From assembly GCA_934446455.1 (NCBI GenBank), contig CAKSEE010000002.1:62001-126000 (forward strand): a DNA stretch of 64,000 nucleotides. The letters are read 5' to 3'. The notes beneath the pieces were generated by a model that worked only from the letters and a program-made list of their open reading frames with translations, was not told the DNA's origin and searched no databases. Below, piece by piece: positions 16,209-24,738 of this stretch. The stretch comes from an uncultured Oscillospiraceae bacterium. GTDB taxonomy: Bacteria; Bacillota; Clostridia; Oscillospirales; Ruminococcaceae. The translations under genes were made by a program, and so were the position numbers. Positions within the stretch are counted from its first letter, which is position 1. Every line of letters begins with the position of its first letter.

Positions 16209-17504
16209 ATGGACGAAAATGAAATGCAGGATATGAACTACACCGCAGCCGCGTGGGATAATCTCTACGATGTGGTGGACAGCGAGCAGTTTCCCGACGA
16301 TGAGGAGAAGATGATTTACGACTCGCTGCGGAATAAGATGAAGCTGCGTTCCTTCGGCGACTACCTCAGGCGCTACATTTACTGCAAGGCGGAGCTTACC
16401 GAGCCTTTTTCCATGGTGAGCACGGACGAGTATCTCAGCATAATCTGCGGCTCGTTCGACGAGAGCAAAACGCCGCAGTCGTTCGGGCCGACCACCGCAA
16501 AGCTGCGCGCGCTCGCGAAAAACTGGCTCTCGCAGCAGACGGTAAAGCGCAGGGTGGTGTTTCTGCTGGGCTTCGGGCTGAGAATGAGCGCGGCGGACGT
16601 GAATATGTTCCTCACAAAGGCGCTGCTGGAGCATGAGATAAACCCCAAGGACCCGTTCGAGGCGGTGTGCTGGTACTGCTATAAGAATCAGTATACCTAC
16701 CCGAAATTCCGCGCCCTCTGGAGCGCTTACAAGGACTCCCCCGCAGACGCCCATGAGTCTTACGGCATTTACGGCGAGCAGACCATGAATGTGCGCAGCA
16801 CCATGTTCGGCATAAGCGACGACGCTTCGCTGCTGGCGTACCTTGCACGGCTTAAGGGGAGCGACGGCGCCTCGCGCATAAGCGTTACGGCAAGGGCGTG
16901 CTTCATGGAGCTATACAACAGAACGCGCGACATCGTCGCGGGCTTCCGGAACGCCGCTGCGGAGGAGGAGAACGCCGAGGCGCTTGAGGAGTACAGGTTC
17001 AGGCTGAGCCGAAACCCGCGCATTTCCGACGCAAACAAGCAGGCGCTCATCGAGCGCTTCAAAAGCAGAAAAAGGACATGGACGCGCGATGATATCACCG
17101 AAGGCGACATTGAGCAGGTGATATGCGCGGCTATCCCCAAGGATGTGAACGGCAACCTCACCCCCGCAAAGGCTTCGCAGCTCAACGCGCAGTTTGCGGG
17201 AAAGCGCTTCAGCCGCCAGCGAATGAACGAAATACTCACGGGCGGCGCGGAGGTCAGCAGGTTCGACCTTATCACGCTCAACTTCTTCGTGTTCTCGCAG
17301 GAGCTTGACGCATATCCGCAGGCTGTTACGAGATACAGCGCCTTCTGCGATTCCACAAACGGGATACTCAACAGGTGTTCCATGGGCGAGCTGTACGTCC
17401 AGAACCCCTACGAGTGCTTCGTGCTGATGTGCATACTTTCAAACGACCCGCTCGGCGTTTATGCGGACGTGTGGGAGCGCTCCTACAGCGCTCACGCAGA
17501 ATAA
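16209..17504 (+). CDS. Kinase-operon helical protein, 431 aa, unknown function
   Basis: ATG 16209 follows GGAAAGGAG; an upstream ATG at 16098 lies inside the kinase gene. All-helical and cytoplasmic, with no enzyme motif. The N-terminal half has RRVVFLLGFGLRMSAADVNMF and DPFEAVCWYCYKNQ. The C-terminal half has a charged KSRKRTWTRDDITEGDIEQ region and an RCSMGELYVQNPYECFVL end. The LGFG..MS..DVN.FL segment resembles LGFG...(S/N).DEVQ.FL of the helix-turn-helix proteins at 410 and 941, suggesting a related fold. The position directly after the kinase suggests a substrate or effector. Function unproven. Confidence 0.8.
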   Translation: MDENEMQDMNYTAAAWDNLYDVVDSEQFPDDEEKMIYDSLRNKMKLRSFGDYLRRYIYCKAELTEPFSMVSTDEYLSIICGSFDESKTPQSFGPTTAKLRALAKNWLSQQTVKRRVVFLLGFGLRMSAADVNMFLTKALLEHEINPKDPFEAVCWYCYKNQYTYPKFRALWSAYKDSPADAHESYGIYGEQTMNVRSTMFGISDDASLLAYLARLKGSDGASRISVTARACFMELYNRTRDIVAGFRNAAAEEENAEALEEYRFRLSRNPRISDANKQALIERFKSRKRTWTRDDITEGDIEQVICAAIPKDVNGNLTPAKASQLNAQFAGKRFSRQRMNEILTGGAEVSRFDLITLNFFVFSQELDAYPQAVTRYSAFCDSTNGILNRCSMGELYVQNPYECFVLMCILSNDPLGVYADVWERSYSAHAE

Positions 17505-17512
17505 GGGAACAG

Positions 17513-17547
17513 GGACCGCCGTTATGCGAAAACGGCGGTCCTTTTTT
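17513..17547 (+). terminator. Rho-independent terminator of the kinase operon
   Basis: GGACCGCCGTT and AACGGCGGTCC form a perfect 11-bp stem, followed by six T. Confidence 0.9.
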
Positions 17548-17561
17548 GCTGCGGCGCAGGC

Positions 17562-17692
17562 GGGAAAAGCGGGATTACGGAACGGCACACCCCATGCGGT
17601 ATAATAAAACTGCAAAGGGAAACCCGAACGCTTCCGCCCGAAAGGGAAGGGAAAAGCGGGATTACGGAACGGTTCGGGCTTTGCGGTAAAAT
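17562..17692 (+). repeat. Tandem duplicated promoter-like block (period 87)
   Basis: A 24-base block starting GGGAAAAGCGGGATTACGG occurs at 17562 and 17649. Each copy is followed at the same distance by GCGG and an AT-rich hexamer (TATAAT 17600-17605; TAAAAT 17687-17692). It lies between the kinase-operon terminator and the cell-wall hydrolase gene at 17757. It probably provides two tandem promoters with a shared regulator site. Confidence 0.55.
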
Positions 17693-17756
17693 GAACTCAG
17701 AGGGAGCCAATCCCCGAAAAAGCCGAAAGGCAGCTACACTAAAGGAGGATATCACC

Positions 17757-18698
17757 ATGACAAGAATCGTAAGAAAACTTGCAGCCCTGGCAGCCGTTCT
17801 GACCATAGCGGCAGCGTCAGTCCCCGCGGCGGAGTATATGCCCGTAACGCTCAGCGTGAGCGCAAGCGCGGCAGGCGCGGAGCTCACCGCAGACGATGTT
17901 TCGCAGTTTAAGCGCGACTGGAGAAACCACGATTACGTGCTGAAGAAAGGTCTGTGGGCAAACAATATGCAGAGCGGCATCAACTGCATAAAGGACGCAC
18001 AGCGTATGCTGAACTATATCCTCGGGGACTCGCTCGACGTTGATGGAGGATTTGGCAGTGCAACTAAAGCAAGTACCATTAAATTCCAGAGAAGGTATAC
18101 CCTTGATGACGACGGGATAATTGGCACCGGCACATGGAATCGCATGATAGAGGTCGTTGAGGGCAAAATAAGCAGTTCGGGCGGTTCGCAGCAGACGTCA
18201 AACGGCGTAACCTACGACTATGAAACGCTTATCGCCAACATGACCGCCGACCTCGGCAAGGACCGCTACGACCTTGGCTACTACGACGAATACTGTGCGT
18301 ACTACGTATCCGACCAGCTGCGCAGAGTAGGTATAGACATCGGATTCCAGCCCACGCCGTGCGACGTCGTGCTCGGGGCGCTCAACAGAGGCTACGGCAC
18401 ATACTACAGCTTCCGCGAGAAGAACTATGATTCCCTTTGCAAATGGGGGCTCAGCTCAAGCGGCAGGCAGCGCGTGGTACATACCGACCGCGGCAGCGTA
18501 ACGCCGCAGAGGGGCGATATCGTGATATTCCGCTTCAGCTGGGAGTCCTCAAGGTATCAGTGGAGCCACTGCGGCGTTGTCACGGGCTTCGACGGCTCGA
18601 CGGTGTACTCGATAGACGGCAACACGGGCAGCAGCCTCACCGTAATGAACCGCGCAAGGGATTACAACTACGAGGTAGTTGGCCTGCTGAGAATCTGA
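17757..18698 (+). CDS. Secreted peptidoglycan hydrolase (PG-binding plus CHAP-like)
   Basis: 313 residues from ATG 17757 behind AAAGGAGG. A signal peptide (basic MTRIVRKL, hydrophobic to about 25, likely cleavage near ASA-AGA) is followed by a PG_binding_1 domain (about 70-135: AQRMLNYILG, DGGFGSATKASTIKFQ, IIGTGTWNRM). A C-terminal CHAP/NlpC-like peptidase follows, with Cys180 (DEYCAYYVSDQLR), His271 (WSHCGVV) and Asn289 as the probable triad. It would cut peptide bonds in the cell wall, for remodelling or daughter separation. The duplicated promoter block upstream suggests regulated expression. Confidence 0.88.
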   Translation: MTRIVRKLAALAAVLTIAAASVPAAEYMPVTLSVSASAAGAELTADDVSQFKRDWRNHDYVLKKGLWANNMQSGINCIKDAQRMLNYILGDSLDVDGGFGSATKASTIKFQRRYTLDDDGIIGTGTWNRMIEVVEGKISSSGGSQQTSNGVTYDYETLIANMTADLGKDRYDLGYYDEYCAYYVSDQLRRVGIDIGFQPTPCDVVLGALNRGYGTYYSFREKNYDSLCKWGLSSSGRQRVVHTDRGSVTPQRGDIVIFRFSWESSRYQWSHCGVVTGFDGSTVYSIDGNTGSSLTVMNRARDYNYEVVGLLRI

Positions 18699-18743
18699 GC
18701 GGGAACGGCTTCCCGAAAAATACGGCATAGGTTATAACGCTAC

Positions 18744-18767
18744 GGCGCCGCTGGCAACAGCGGCGCC
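18744..18767 (+). terminator. Hairpin after the hydrolase gene
   Basis: GGCGCCGCT and AGCGGCGCC form a 9-bp GC stem with a six-base loop and no T run. It abuts the repeat element at 18775. Confidence 0.4.
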
Positions 18768-18774
18768 GAGAGTC

Positions 18775-18999
18775 TGTCGAAAAAGTCTTGCGACTTTTCC
18801 GACAGGAACATCCGCACTGCGCGCACGAATTGGCGGCTCGCCGCGTTGCGTAAGGCGAAGCCGTCGCGTTGCGTAAGCCGAGCGCAGCGAGGTGTCGCTT
18901 GCACACTTGTGCGGATAGAAGTGTTTTTTGCCCCGGCGGAGCCGTGACAAAAAACGGATTTCAAAGCCCGCTTCGCGGGCATAACATACTTTTTCGACA
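18775..18999. mobile_element. MITE-like interspersed repeat with terminal inverted repeats
   Basis: TGTCGAAAAAGT (18775-18786) and its complement ACTTTTTCGACA (18988-18999) bound a 225-bp noncoding unit. The left end also forms its own hairpin with 18791-18804. The interior contains two GCGTTGCGTAAG copies (18852 and 18876) and the CGCTTCGCGGGC-like stem. No coding sequence is supported. It looks like a nonautonomous element, but no target-site duplication was confirmed. Confidence 0.5.
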
Positions 19000-19004
19000 A
19001 GCTG

Positions 19005-19033
19005 CGGCAGGCGCTTAACGCGCCTGCCGTTTT
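19005..19033 (+). terminator. Rho-independent terminator
   Basis: CGGCAGGCGC and GCGCCTGCCG pair around TTAAC, followed by TTTT. Confidence 0.75.
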
Positions 19034-19112
19034 GGCTTCCGGTAAGATTATTCCATGCGCTTAAATCTTATAATTATTCATGCCTTATCTGTAGACGTTA
19101 CAAATGAATATA

Positions 19113-19141
19113 TTGACATTTCCTAAAAAAACTGCTATAAT
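19113..19141 (+). promoter_or_regulatory. Promoter of the dockerin protein gene
   Basis: TTGACA (19113-19118) and TATAAT (19136-19141), spacer 17. Confidence 0.85.
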
Positions 19142-19185
19142 ATCTGGTAATCACACGGTTTTTCTTTTGGTTTAAGGAGGTAATA

Positions 19186-22100
19186 ATGACACAGACAAAA
19201 CTTTGCAGCAAGCTGATAAGCCTGCTGCTGGCGCTTGCAATGATTGCTGCGTTTATCCCCGCAATATCCCGCACGGCTGCGGCTGCTCAAGACCCTCCGT
19301 TCTCAAGCCTAAATGCAGATATTTATTTATACGGCGACGGCTGGACATGGGACGGTCAAACGCTGCATTTCTACGGCAGCCGTTCGTTTGACTTAAATAA
19401 CATAAAATTTAATATAACATCGACAAAAAACGGCGGAGCTGCGGTTATTGACATAGCAAGCTCAATAAGCGTCACGGGTTCTTACGTCACAGACATATTT
19501 ATAAACGCAGTAGAAGTTCCGCTTGAAATTCACGGATCGGGTAAAATAAAGGCGGTGGGCAAGAGTACGTTATTCTCGACGAGTAAGTCGATTGAGTATG
19601 CGGGCGGCGCTATAACCTCAGATGACAATACGCGCATATTCGACTGCAACGTCCTTACAATAACACAGGGCTATATTGAAGCGCCGGAATCTGTGATTTT
19701 AATGCAAAGCGCTGATATAAAAAACAGTTACATTGCTATCAATGGCTTCAAGGATTCATTCTATGTTCTCTTTAACGCAGATATTAAAATTGACAGGAGC
19801 TACGTTGAAGTTGCCTCGCTCATTTCAAATACGTCAGATTATCATGCAACAAATCCGCTGTATACGCTTACAAACAGCGTTCTGTGCAGCAGCAAGACTG
19901 AAGCGAGCGAGTTCTTCAGCGCTAGCAGTCCGCAGTTTGTATCTATAGGAAATTCCGTTGTGTACCTGCCCAAATTTGAGAAAAACAGCGCGCTGAATGA
20001 GAATGCCCTTCCCGCTACGCCTGTTAAGCATAAGGTTACGTCGGGCGGCTATGTGTTCTGTAATAAGGTGCTTACCGACGACGACAGAACCAACACCACC
20101 GATTTGGACGGCAATACTGCGAGCGTTGGCAATGAGCTAAGCGGCGTGTTTTACGACAATAATCAATCCACGACCGACGAGCTTAACCTAAAGAACGTGA
20201 AACTGACAGGCGGTAATTTGTTTATCTGCCCCAATAATCTTACTGCAAATACAAACGTGCAGGCGGAAAACGCTGCTTTAGCCTTTGTATCAAACGGCAA
20301 TAACAGGAATGTTGATTTATGCGGGTACGGAAAGGCTACTTTCAACTCCTGTACGGTTGCAAGCGCAAACGATAATACGGCAGAATGCAGCATCAGCATT
20401 GACGGCTCATATACGGATAATTGCAATATCTATTCAAACGCCACCGGTCTTAACGATTCCGCAAGCATTTACGTTCCCTTTGATTTTAATATCAAAACTG
20501 AAAACAATTATTACGCGCCGAACGGAAATATAAATATCAGACCCAATATTGATGATATATATGCAGACATAAGCGCAAAGAATTTTAAAAATTTAGCGAA
20601 TACTTTTGTCGTTCACGGCAATGTTTACGCCGATTCTCTTATCCATTCATATGGGTGTATTTTTGACGGCTCGGGAGATTACGAGGTAAGCCTTAACAGC
20701 AGCGACCACGGCGCTGAATTTGACAGCCCGCTTATTTACGTTCACGAAAAGAGCGGCGCTGACTGGGTTTACACAGCATTACAGCCCGACGAGAACGGCA
20801 GCATAAAATACACAGGCGCTAACGAGATATACGCAGGCGGGATGGTTCTCAACCCCATTTCGGGCAGCCCCGTATTCAGCAACCCGATGAATGTAAGCGT
20901 GGGCAGCCCCGCGACAGTCAAAGTGCCGCTTACTTACCCCTTTTCAAACGGTACGCTGGATTTGGATATAAGCCTGCATGACGAGGACGGCAATTATACC
21001 TTAAACTGGAGCGATATCGGCGCAGACCTTAAAATACTTAACACGGGCGGCGAGAAAGAGCTCACGCTGAGCCTTGAAGCAAACAGCGGCGCTAAGGCAG
21101 GCACTTATTTCTTTTACCTCAACATCAACGGGCAGACGATTAAAGACGGAACCAGCGAGATATTTTTTAATATTATCGTAAACTATGCAAAAATAAGCTT
21201 TTATCACGAGTTTTTTAATTTCTCAGTCGGTTCAGACGATTCTCCGACAAATTACTATACCGTATCCGCAGAATATAACGGTTCTCCTTTAGTAAAGCAG
21301 GGTACGGGTATTGACTCCTACTATCTTGTCCCTGTGGGAAAGTATTTTGATATTACGCTGATACCTAAAGACGGGTACACCCTTGATATCGAGTACGATT
21401 CCGGCTATTTTCCATCTTCGCCAAACGGCACTTATCATCTGCCTGCAGACGGCGATAGAACGATAAAAATGCTGATGATGTATAACGGTTCAACAAGTTA
21501 CTATAGGCTTGATTTGTCCGCAGAGCTGCAAAAGAGCCTTGCAGACGGCAAGATAAACTCTGTAACGGTGAAATACTCCAACGGCGCGGAAAAAACGTTT
21601 GACAGAACCTCGGCAGATTTTTCCACAATGGTTCGGCACGATGAAGAAGTAACGGTAAGCATTGCCGCGGCGGAGGGCTACAGTGTATCCGGAATTAACG
21701 GCGCTGACGCCGTTTACGACAGCAAAAACGCAATATATTCCGCCGATATTACGGTGAGCGATAACACGACCGTCAATGCAGTGATTTATAAGGCTGACGA
21801 GCTTTGCACCCTCGGATTAACGATTATGAATATACTGAACCCGGGCGATAAGGTTACGGTAACGCCCGCACCCGTTAATGCCGCGCGCAGCGAGTACGAG
21901 GCAGGCACGGAGTGCGAGATAGTGGCGACGATAACCGACGACAAGTTTATCGGCACGTCTGAATTCAACGGCGCTCACATTGACGCGTACAGCCTGGAGA
22001 GCGACGGCTGCCACTACAAGGTAAAGCTTGACAAGACCGCCAACGAGTTTTTCATTTACTACGCCGATCTTTCGGTTCTCAGAATCCCCAAGCCCGCGAA

Positions 22101-23097
22101 CGGCTCTGTCGCATTCAGCGGCAGGCTTGACGGCGGCAGAAGCTTTGAAACGCTCAGCGACGGAACGCAGGTATACAATATCGGCAGCTGGGACGAGGTT
22201 ACGCTCACGCTCACGCCCGACAGCGGCTACCGCGTAAAGTCCGCAAAGCTTAACGACAGTGACGTTACGGTAATAAACAACGCCTGCACATTCACTATGG
22301 AGCAGCTTGTAAACTGGACCTTTATTGCGGAATTTGAAAAAGAATCGAGCGGAGGCGGCAGCGGCGGCAATGGCGGCGGAGGACGTCCCAACAGCGGCAA
22401 TTCCACCAACGGCGGCAGCCTTAAGCCCGAGATAAACGGCATAGCCAAGGACTGGGCGGATATTGCGTCGGACATTGCAAAACTCCCAATAAACAGCACT
22501 GTAACCATTACGCTCAACGGCAATAACACCGTTCCCGCAGAGGTAATTCAGGCGCTTATGGACAGGAAAGTCACCGCGCTGTTTAGCGTTGACGCGATAA
22601 AGAACTGGACCGTAAAGGGCGCGGAGATAACCGCGGTATGCGCGGCAGAGCTCGGGGTTTACACGGGCGTATCCAACGCACAGGGTGCGCGAGGCGACGT
22701 AGGATACAGGTTCAACATAAACGGCACGGGAGTAAGCGCGCTGTTCGGCATAAGATTCAACGCCGCATATGCAGGCAGGTTTGCCAATCTCTATTACGTC
22801 AAGGACGGCAGGGCAGAATTCGCAGGCACAGCAAAGATAGGCGCGGACGGCTCTGTAACGCTCTCTGACGCTAACGCCAAGGGCGAATATGTGATAATGC
22901 TGGGCGAATACAGCGACCTCCCCGGCGACGCTGACAACGACGGCAAACTTCTTATAAACGACGCGCTGGCGGCTCTCCGCCATGTTATGAAGGTTGAGAA
23001 CGCGGCAAACCCCGCAGTCATCGACTTCAACGGCGACAACGCGCTCAATATAGACGATGCGCAGGCTATACTCAAATATGTTTTTGCCAAGCAATAA
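19186..23097 (+). CDS. Large secreted dockerin-containing protein, 1303 aa
   Basis: A near-perfect TAAGGAGG site precedes ATG 19186. A signal peptide (about 1-34, ending ARTAAAA-like) leads into about 600 residues of beta-rich repetitive sequence with many Asn/Asp ladders and 'Y..N..I.I' strands, as in beta-helix or adhesin-like proteins. Further beta domains follow (about 650-1080), then a Gly/Ser/Asn linker (GGGSGGNGGGGRPNSGNSTN). The C-terminal 57 residues are a type I dockerin: two calcium loops, DADNDGKLLINDAL and DFNGDNALNIDDAQ. It should dock onto a cohesin scaffoldin outside the cell. No catalytic domain is recognised, so a binding or structural role is likely. Confidence 0.88.
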   Translation: MTQTKLCSKLISLLLALAMIAAFIPAISRTAAAAQDPPFSSLNADIYLYGDGWTWDGQTLHFYGSRSFDLNNIKFNITSTKNGGAAVIDIASSISVTGSYVTDIFINAVEVPLEIHGSGKIKAVGKSTLFSTSKSIEYAGGAITSDDNTRIFDCNVLTITQGYIEAPESVILMQSADIKNSYIAINGFKDSFYVLFNADIKIDRSYVEVASLISNTSDYHATNPLYTLTNSVLCSSKTEASEFFSASSPQFVSIGNSVVYLPKFEKNSALNENALPATPVKHKVTSGGYVFCNKVLTDDDRTNTTDLDGNTASVGNELSGVFYDNNQSTTDELNLKNVKLTGGNLFICPNNLTANTNVQAENAALAFVSNGNNRNVDLCGYGKATFNSCTVASANDNTAECSISIDGSYTDNCNIYSNATGLNDSASIYVPFDFNIKTENNYYAPNGNINIRPNIDDIYADISAKNFKNLANTFVVHGNVYADSLIHSYGCIFDGSGDYEVSLNSSDHGAEFDSPLIYVHEKSGADWVYTALQPDENGSIKYTGANEIYAGGMVLNPISGSPVFSNPMNVSVGSPATVKVPLTYPFSNGTLDLDISLHDEDGNYTLNWSDIGADLKILNTGGEKELTLSLEANSGAKAGTYFFYLNINGQTIKDGTSEIFFNIIVNYAKISFYHEFFNFSVGSDDSPTNYYTVSAEYNGSPLVKQGTGIDSYYLVPVGKYFDITLIPKDGYTLDIEYDSGYFPSSPNGTYHLPADGDRTIKMLMMYNGSTSYYRLDLSAELQKSLADGKINSVTVKYSNGAEKTFDRTSADFSTMVRHDEEVTVSIAAAEGYSVSGINGADAVYDSKNAIYSADITVSDNTTVNAVIYKADELCTLGLTIMNILNPGDKVTVTPAPVNAARSEYEAGTECEIVATITDDKFIGTSEFNGAHIDAYSLESDGCHYKVKLDKTANEFFIYYADLSVLRIPKPANGSVAFSGRLDGGRSFETLSDGTQVYNIGSWDEVTLTLTPDSGYRVKSAKLNDSDVTVINNACTFTMEQLVNWTFIAEFEKESSGGGSGGNGGGGRPNSGNSTNGGSLKPEINGIAKDWADIASDIAKLPINSTVTITLNGNNTVPAEVIQALMDRKVTALFSVDAIKNWTVKGAEITAVCAAELGVYTGVSNAQGARGDVGYRFNINGTGVSALFGIRFNAAYAGRFANLYYVKDGRAEFAGTAKIGADGSVTLSDANAKGEYVIMLGEYSDLPGDADNDGKLLINDALAALRHVMKVENAANPAVIDFNGDNALNIDDAQAILKYVFAKQ

Positions 23098-23109
23098 AAA
23101 TGAACAGGG

Positions 23110-23143
23110 ATTCGGGAGCCGCATGCGGCTCCCGAATTTCTTT
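23110..23143 (+). terminator. Rho-independent terminator
   Basis: A perfect palindromic stem of ATTCGGGAGCC with its complement around GCATGC, followed by TTCTTTT. Confidence 0.85.
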
Positions 23144-23226
23144 TATTGACAAAACATCAGACTGAAATACGGCTTAAATCAAGACATATCCTGCCGTCCG
23201 CTTTCGGTGGTTTTACCTTAGTATTC

Positions 23227-23502
23227 TTAATCAAAGAAGCCTGATAAAATCGCTGCCGCGTTATTTCCACATTTAGGATAAGTAATATTTGTTTTTCTGT
23301 CCGATTCGCTTTCAAACGATATTGTTATCATTCTGAGGGCAGAATCTGATAAAAGGTAGTTTCTGTGTGTCAGCCCATATTTACCAGACTTTATTAACAA
23401 TGTCTGATGTTTTTCAATATCATAAGCTGCTGCATTCATTCCGTAATAAAGATTATAGCATTCAAACTCACAATCACATTTTATCGTAACAAGTCTTCCC
23501 AA
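23227..23502 (-). CDS. Small Cys-containing protein, about 91 aa, uncharacterised
   Basis: TTG at 23502 is preferred because AGAGG lies seven bases upstream; a GTG at 23508 is too close to it. The start LGRLVTIKCDCEFECYNLYYG has a Cys-rich strand like the amino end of small zinc-ribbon proteins. A YPKCGNN motif near the C-terminus would complete a metal site. It lies outside the mobile element, and in the ancestral chromosome would follow rpsI on the same strand. Whether it is expressed is uncertain. Confidence 0.45.
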   Translation of the reverse strand: MGRLVTIKCDCEFECYNLYYGMNAAAYDIEKHQTLLIKSGKYGLTHRNYLLSDSALRMITISFESESDRKTNITYPKCGNNAAAILSGFFD

Positions 23503-23526
23503 CGTCACACCTCTATTCTATAAAAT

Positions 23527-23554
23527 AAGGCACTCATCTTGCGACAAGTGCCTT
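23527..23554. terminator. Hairpin upstream of the small Cys protein gene
   Basis: AAGGCACT and AGTGCCTT flank a 12-base loop. On the minus strand it is followed by ATTTTAT. It could terminate the rpsI transcript in the ancestral arrangement, before the element inserted. Confidence 0.45.
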
Positions 23555-23662
23555 AATCTTTGTTTTATGTTAGTGCAGCTCCGCATTTGCTGTTTTCAAG
23601 CAAACACACAATGCCACAAAGCCGCAAAAACAAACGCTTTGTAAGCTCCCATAAGGGATAAA

Positions 23663-23677
23663 GATTATCTCTTTGAG
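23663..23677 (+). repeat. attL-type direct repeat (left end)
   Basis: GATTATCTCTTTGAG, identical to 39308-39322. Confidence 0.75.
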
Positions 23678-23753
23678 TTTACCCCGAATGTTCGGCTAAC
23701 CCAGAACTGGTATTCAGGCATCTTCACTTAAATTATCCTTTTCTTCAAAAAGT

Positions 23754-23767
23754 GCCGTAAATACGGC
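23754..23767 (+). promoter_or_regulatory. Inverted repeat around CGTAAATACG, left end
   Basis: GCCGTA-AA-TACGGC. The core CGTAAATACG recurs at 33811-33820 and 39281-39290, all within the element at key positions. It may bind an element-encoded regulator or excisionase. Confidence 0.4.
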
Positions 23768-23837
23768 GTTTGGATTGAGTTACAAGAACTGCGGTTCTGC
23801 TGGATTTCAAAGTCTCTGCCGCTCTCTTGTAACTCAG

Positions 23838-23865
23838 TTGACCACTACTTGACCTTAATTGACCA
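23838..23865 (+). promoter_or_regulatory. Integrase arm-type sites, left end (TTGACC repeats)
   Basis: TTGACCA at 23838, TTGACCT at 23849 and TTGACCA at 23859, spaced by 11 and 10 bases. The right end has three matching TTGACCA copies. Tyrosine integrases with an N-terminal arm-binding domain use such repeats. Confidence 0.5.
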
Positions 23866-23945
23866 CGCTATTGCATATCTCTGTACTAAATTTGAGAACT
23901 GTGGTGAGAGCCTTTGAGAACTCCGCCCACGAAAGGAAGATCATT

Positions 23946-24257
23946 ATGACAATAGCAGAAAAACGTGAGATCGTAAACACAATCATTAACCTCTTGCTTC
24001 AACTGACCGCCGAGGAAGAAGTGCAGGAACAGCCTGCAACATCATCAAAGCCTGTCAAAGCTCCTGCACAGTCGGTCAAGATGCTGACTATCAAGGAGTG
24101 TACCGCGCTGATCGAAGGTATCTCCGAGCATTCTATCCGTATGCTGATAGCACAAGGCAAGATCAAAGCGTTCCGAACAGGTGAGGGTGTCCGTGGCAAG
24201 TATCTCGTCAACAAGGAAAGCCTGCTGTCTTATTTCAGCGGAAATGAGGAGGTGTGA
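23946..24257 (+). CDS. Excisionase-like helix-turn-helix protein, 103 aa
   Basis: ATG 23946 follows GAAAGGAAG. An acidic coiled N-terminus of about 45 residues precedes a MerR/excisionase-type helix-turn-helix (HTH_17-like): MLTIKECTALIEGISEHSIRM, then a GVRGKYLVNKESLLSYF wing. It is closely related to the product of 35536 (the KMLT.KECT through LVNK segment aligns throughout). It probably binds element DNA as a directionality or replication-control protein; the exact role is inferred. The following TnpV-like gene starts four bases after its stop. Confidence 0.75.
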   Translation: MTIAEKREIVNTIINLLLQLTAEEEVQEQPATSSKPVKAPAQSVKMLTIKECTALIEGISEHSIRMLIAQGKIKAFRTGEGVRGKYLVNKESLLSYFSGNEEV

Positions 24258-24260
24258 GTT

Positions 24261-24677
24261 ATGAGCAGATACAAGAGCGAACAGACCGCATATAGTCCAC
24301 TGAAAAAGAAATACGTTCCGCTGTGGAGACTGGACACCAACACACTGACCGTCACCCACTTCAACGCCGATACGCAGACCGAGGAGAGCAAGACTTACCA
24401 CATCGATTTCATCAGGTATCATCTTCATTTCTCTGACAGCCATTGCCCTGATAGACTTCGCAGGCTCGTCAATGAGGGTATGATCATACAGTACCTCGAT
24501 GATATGGAGCTGAAAGTCGGTGAAGCTATCGCTCGCCAGGTTGAACTTTGGAAGCAGACTGACAGCTGCTATCAGAAAGCTGTTATCGCCGCCGATGCCG
24601 AGAAAATGCTCGGTCTTGAAAACTGCTTCGTAAGTATGGCGAGAGAAACAGTGTTTGAGTATATGGTTTATATTTGA
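24261..24677 (+). CDS. TnpV-like transposon-encoded protein, 138 aa
   Basis: ATG 24261 follows GAGGAGGTG. The C-terminal part (PDRLRRLVNEGMIIQYLDDMEL, then helices to FEYMVYI) resembles TnpV-family proteins carried on Firmicutes transposons, whose function is unknown. The N-terminal part has a beta hairpin-like start (KKKYVPLWRLDTNTLTVTHF). It is coupled to the upstream helix-turn-helix gene. The family link is by pattern only, and the protein could simply be an element-specific hypothetical. Confidence 0.55.
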   Translation: MSRYKSEQTAYSPLKKKYVPLWRLDTNTLTVTHFNADTQTEESKTYHIDFIRYHLHFSDSHCPDRLRRLVNEGMIIQYLDDMELKVGEAIARQVELWKQTDSCYQKAVIAADAEKMLGLENCFVSMARETVFEYMVYI

Positions 24678-24682
24678 TGATC

Positions 24683-24719
24683 AACGGCTGTGCCTTCGGG
24701 TGCAGCCGTTTTATTTTTA
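24683..24719. terminator. Terminator between the TnpV-like gene and the defence operon
   Basis: AACGGCTG and CAGCCGTT close a hairpin with a TTCG tetraloop region, followed by TTATTTTTA on the plus strand. It lies between convergent genes and could act on both strands. Confidence 0.75.
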
Positions 24720-24738
24720 TTATGGTCTGTGAACTTTG

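Noticed and set aside
23863..24260. tRNA gene as the integration target of the element
   Set aside because: No cloverleaf is present at either end; the 15-bp direct repeat matches the rpsI 3' end instead.
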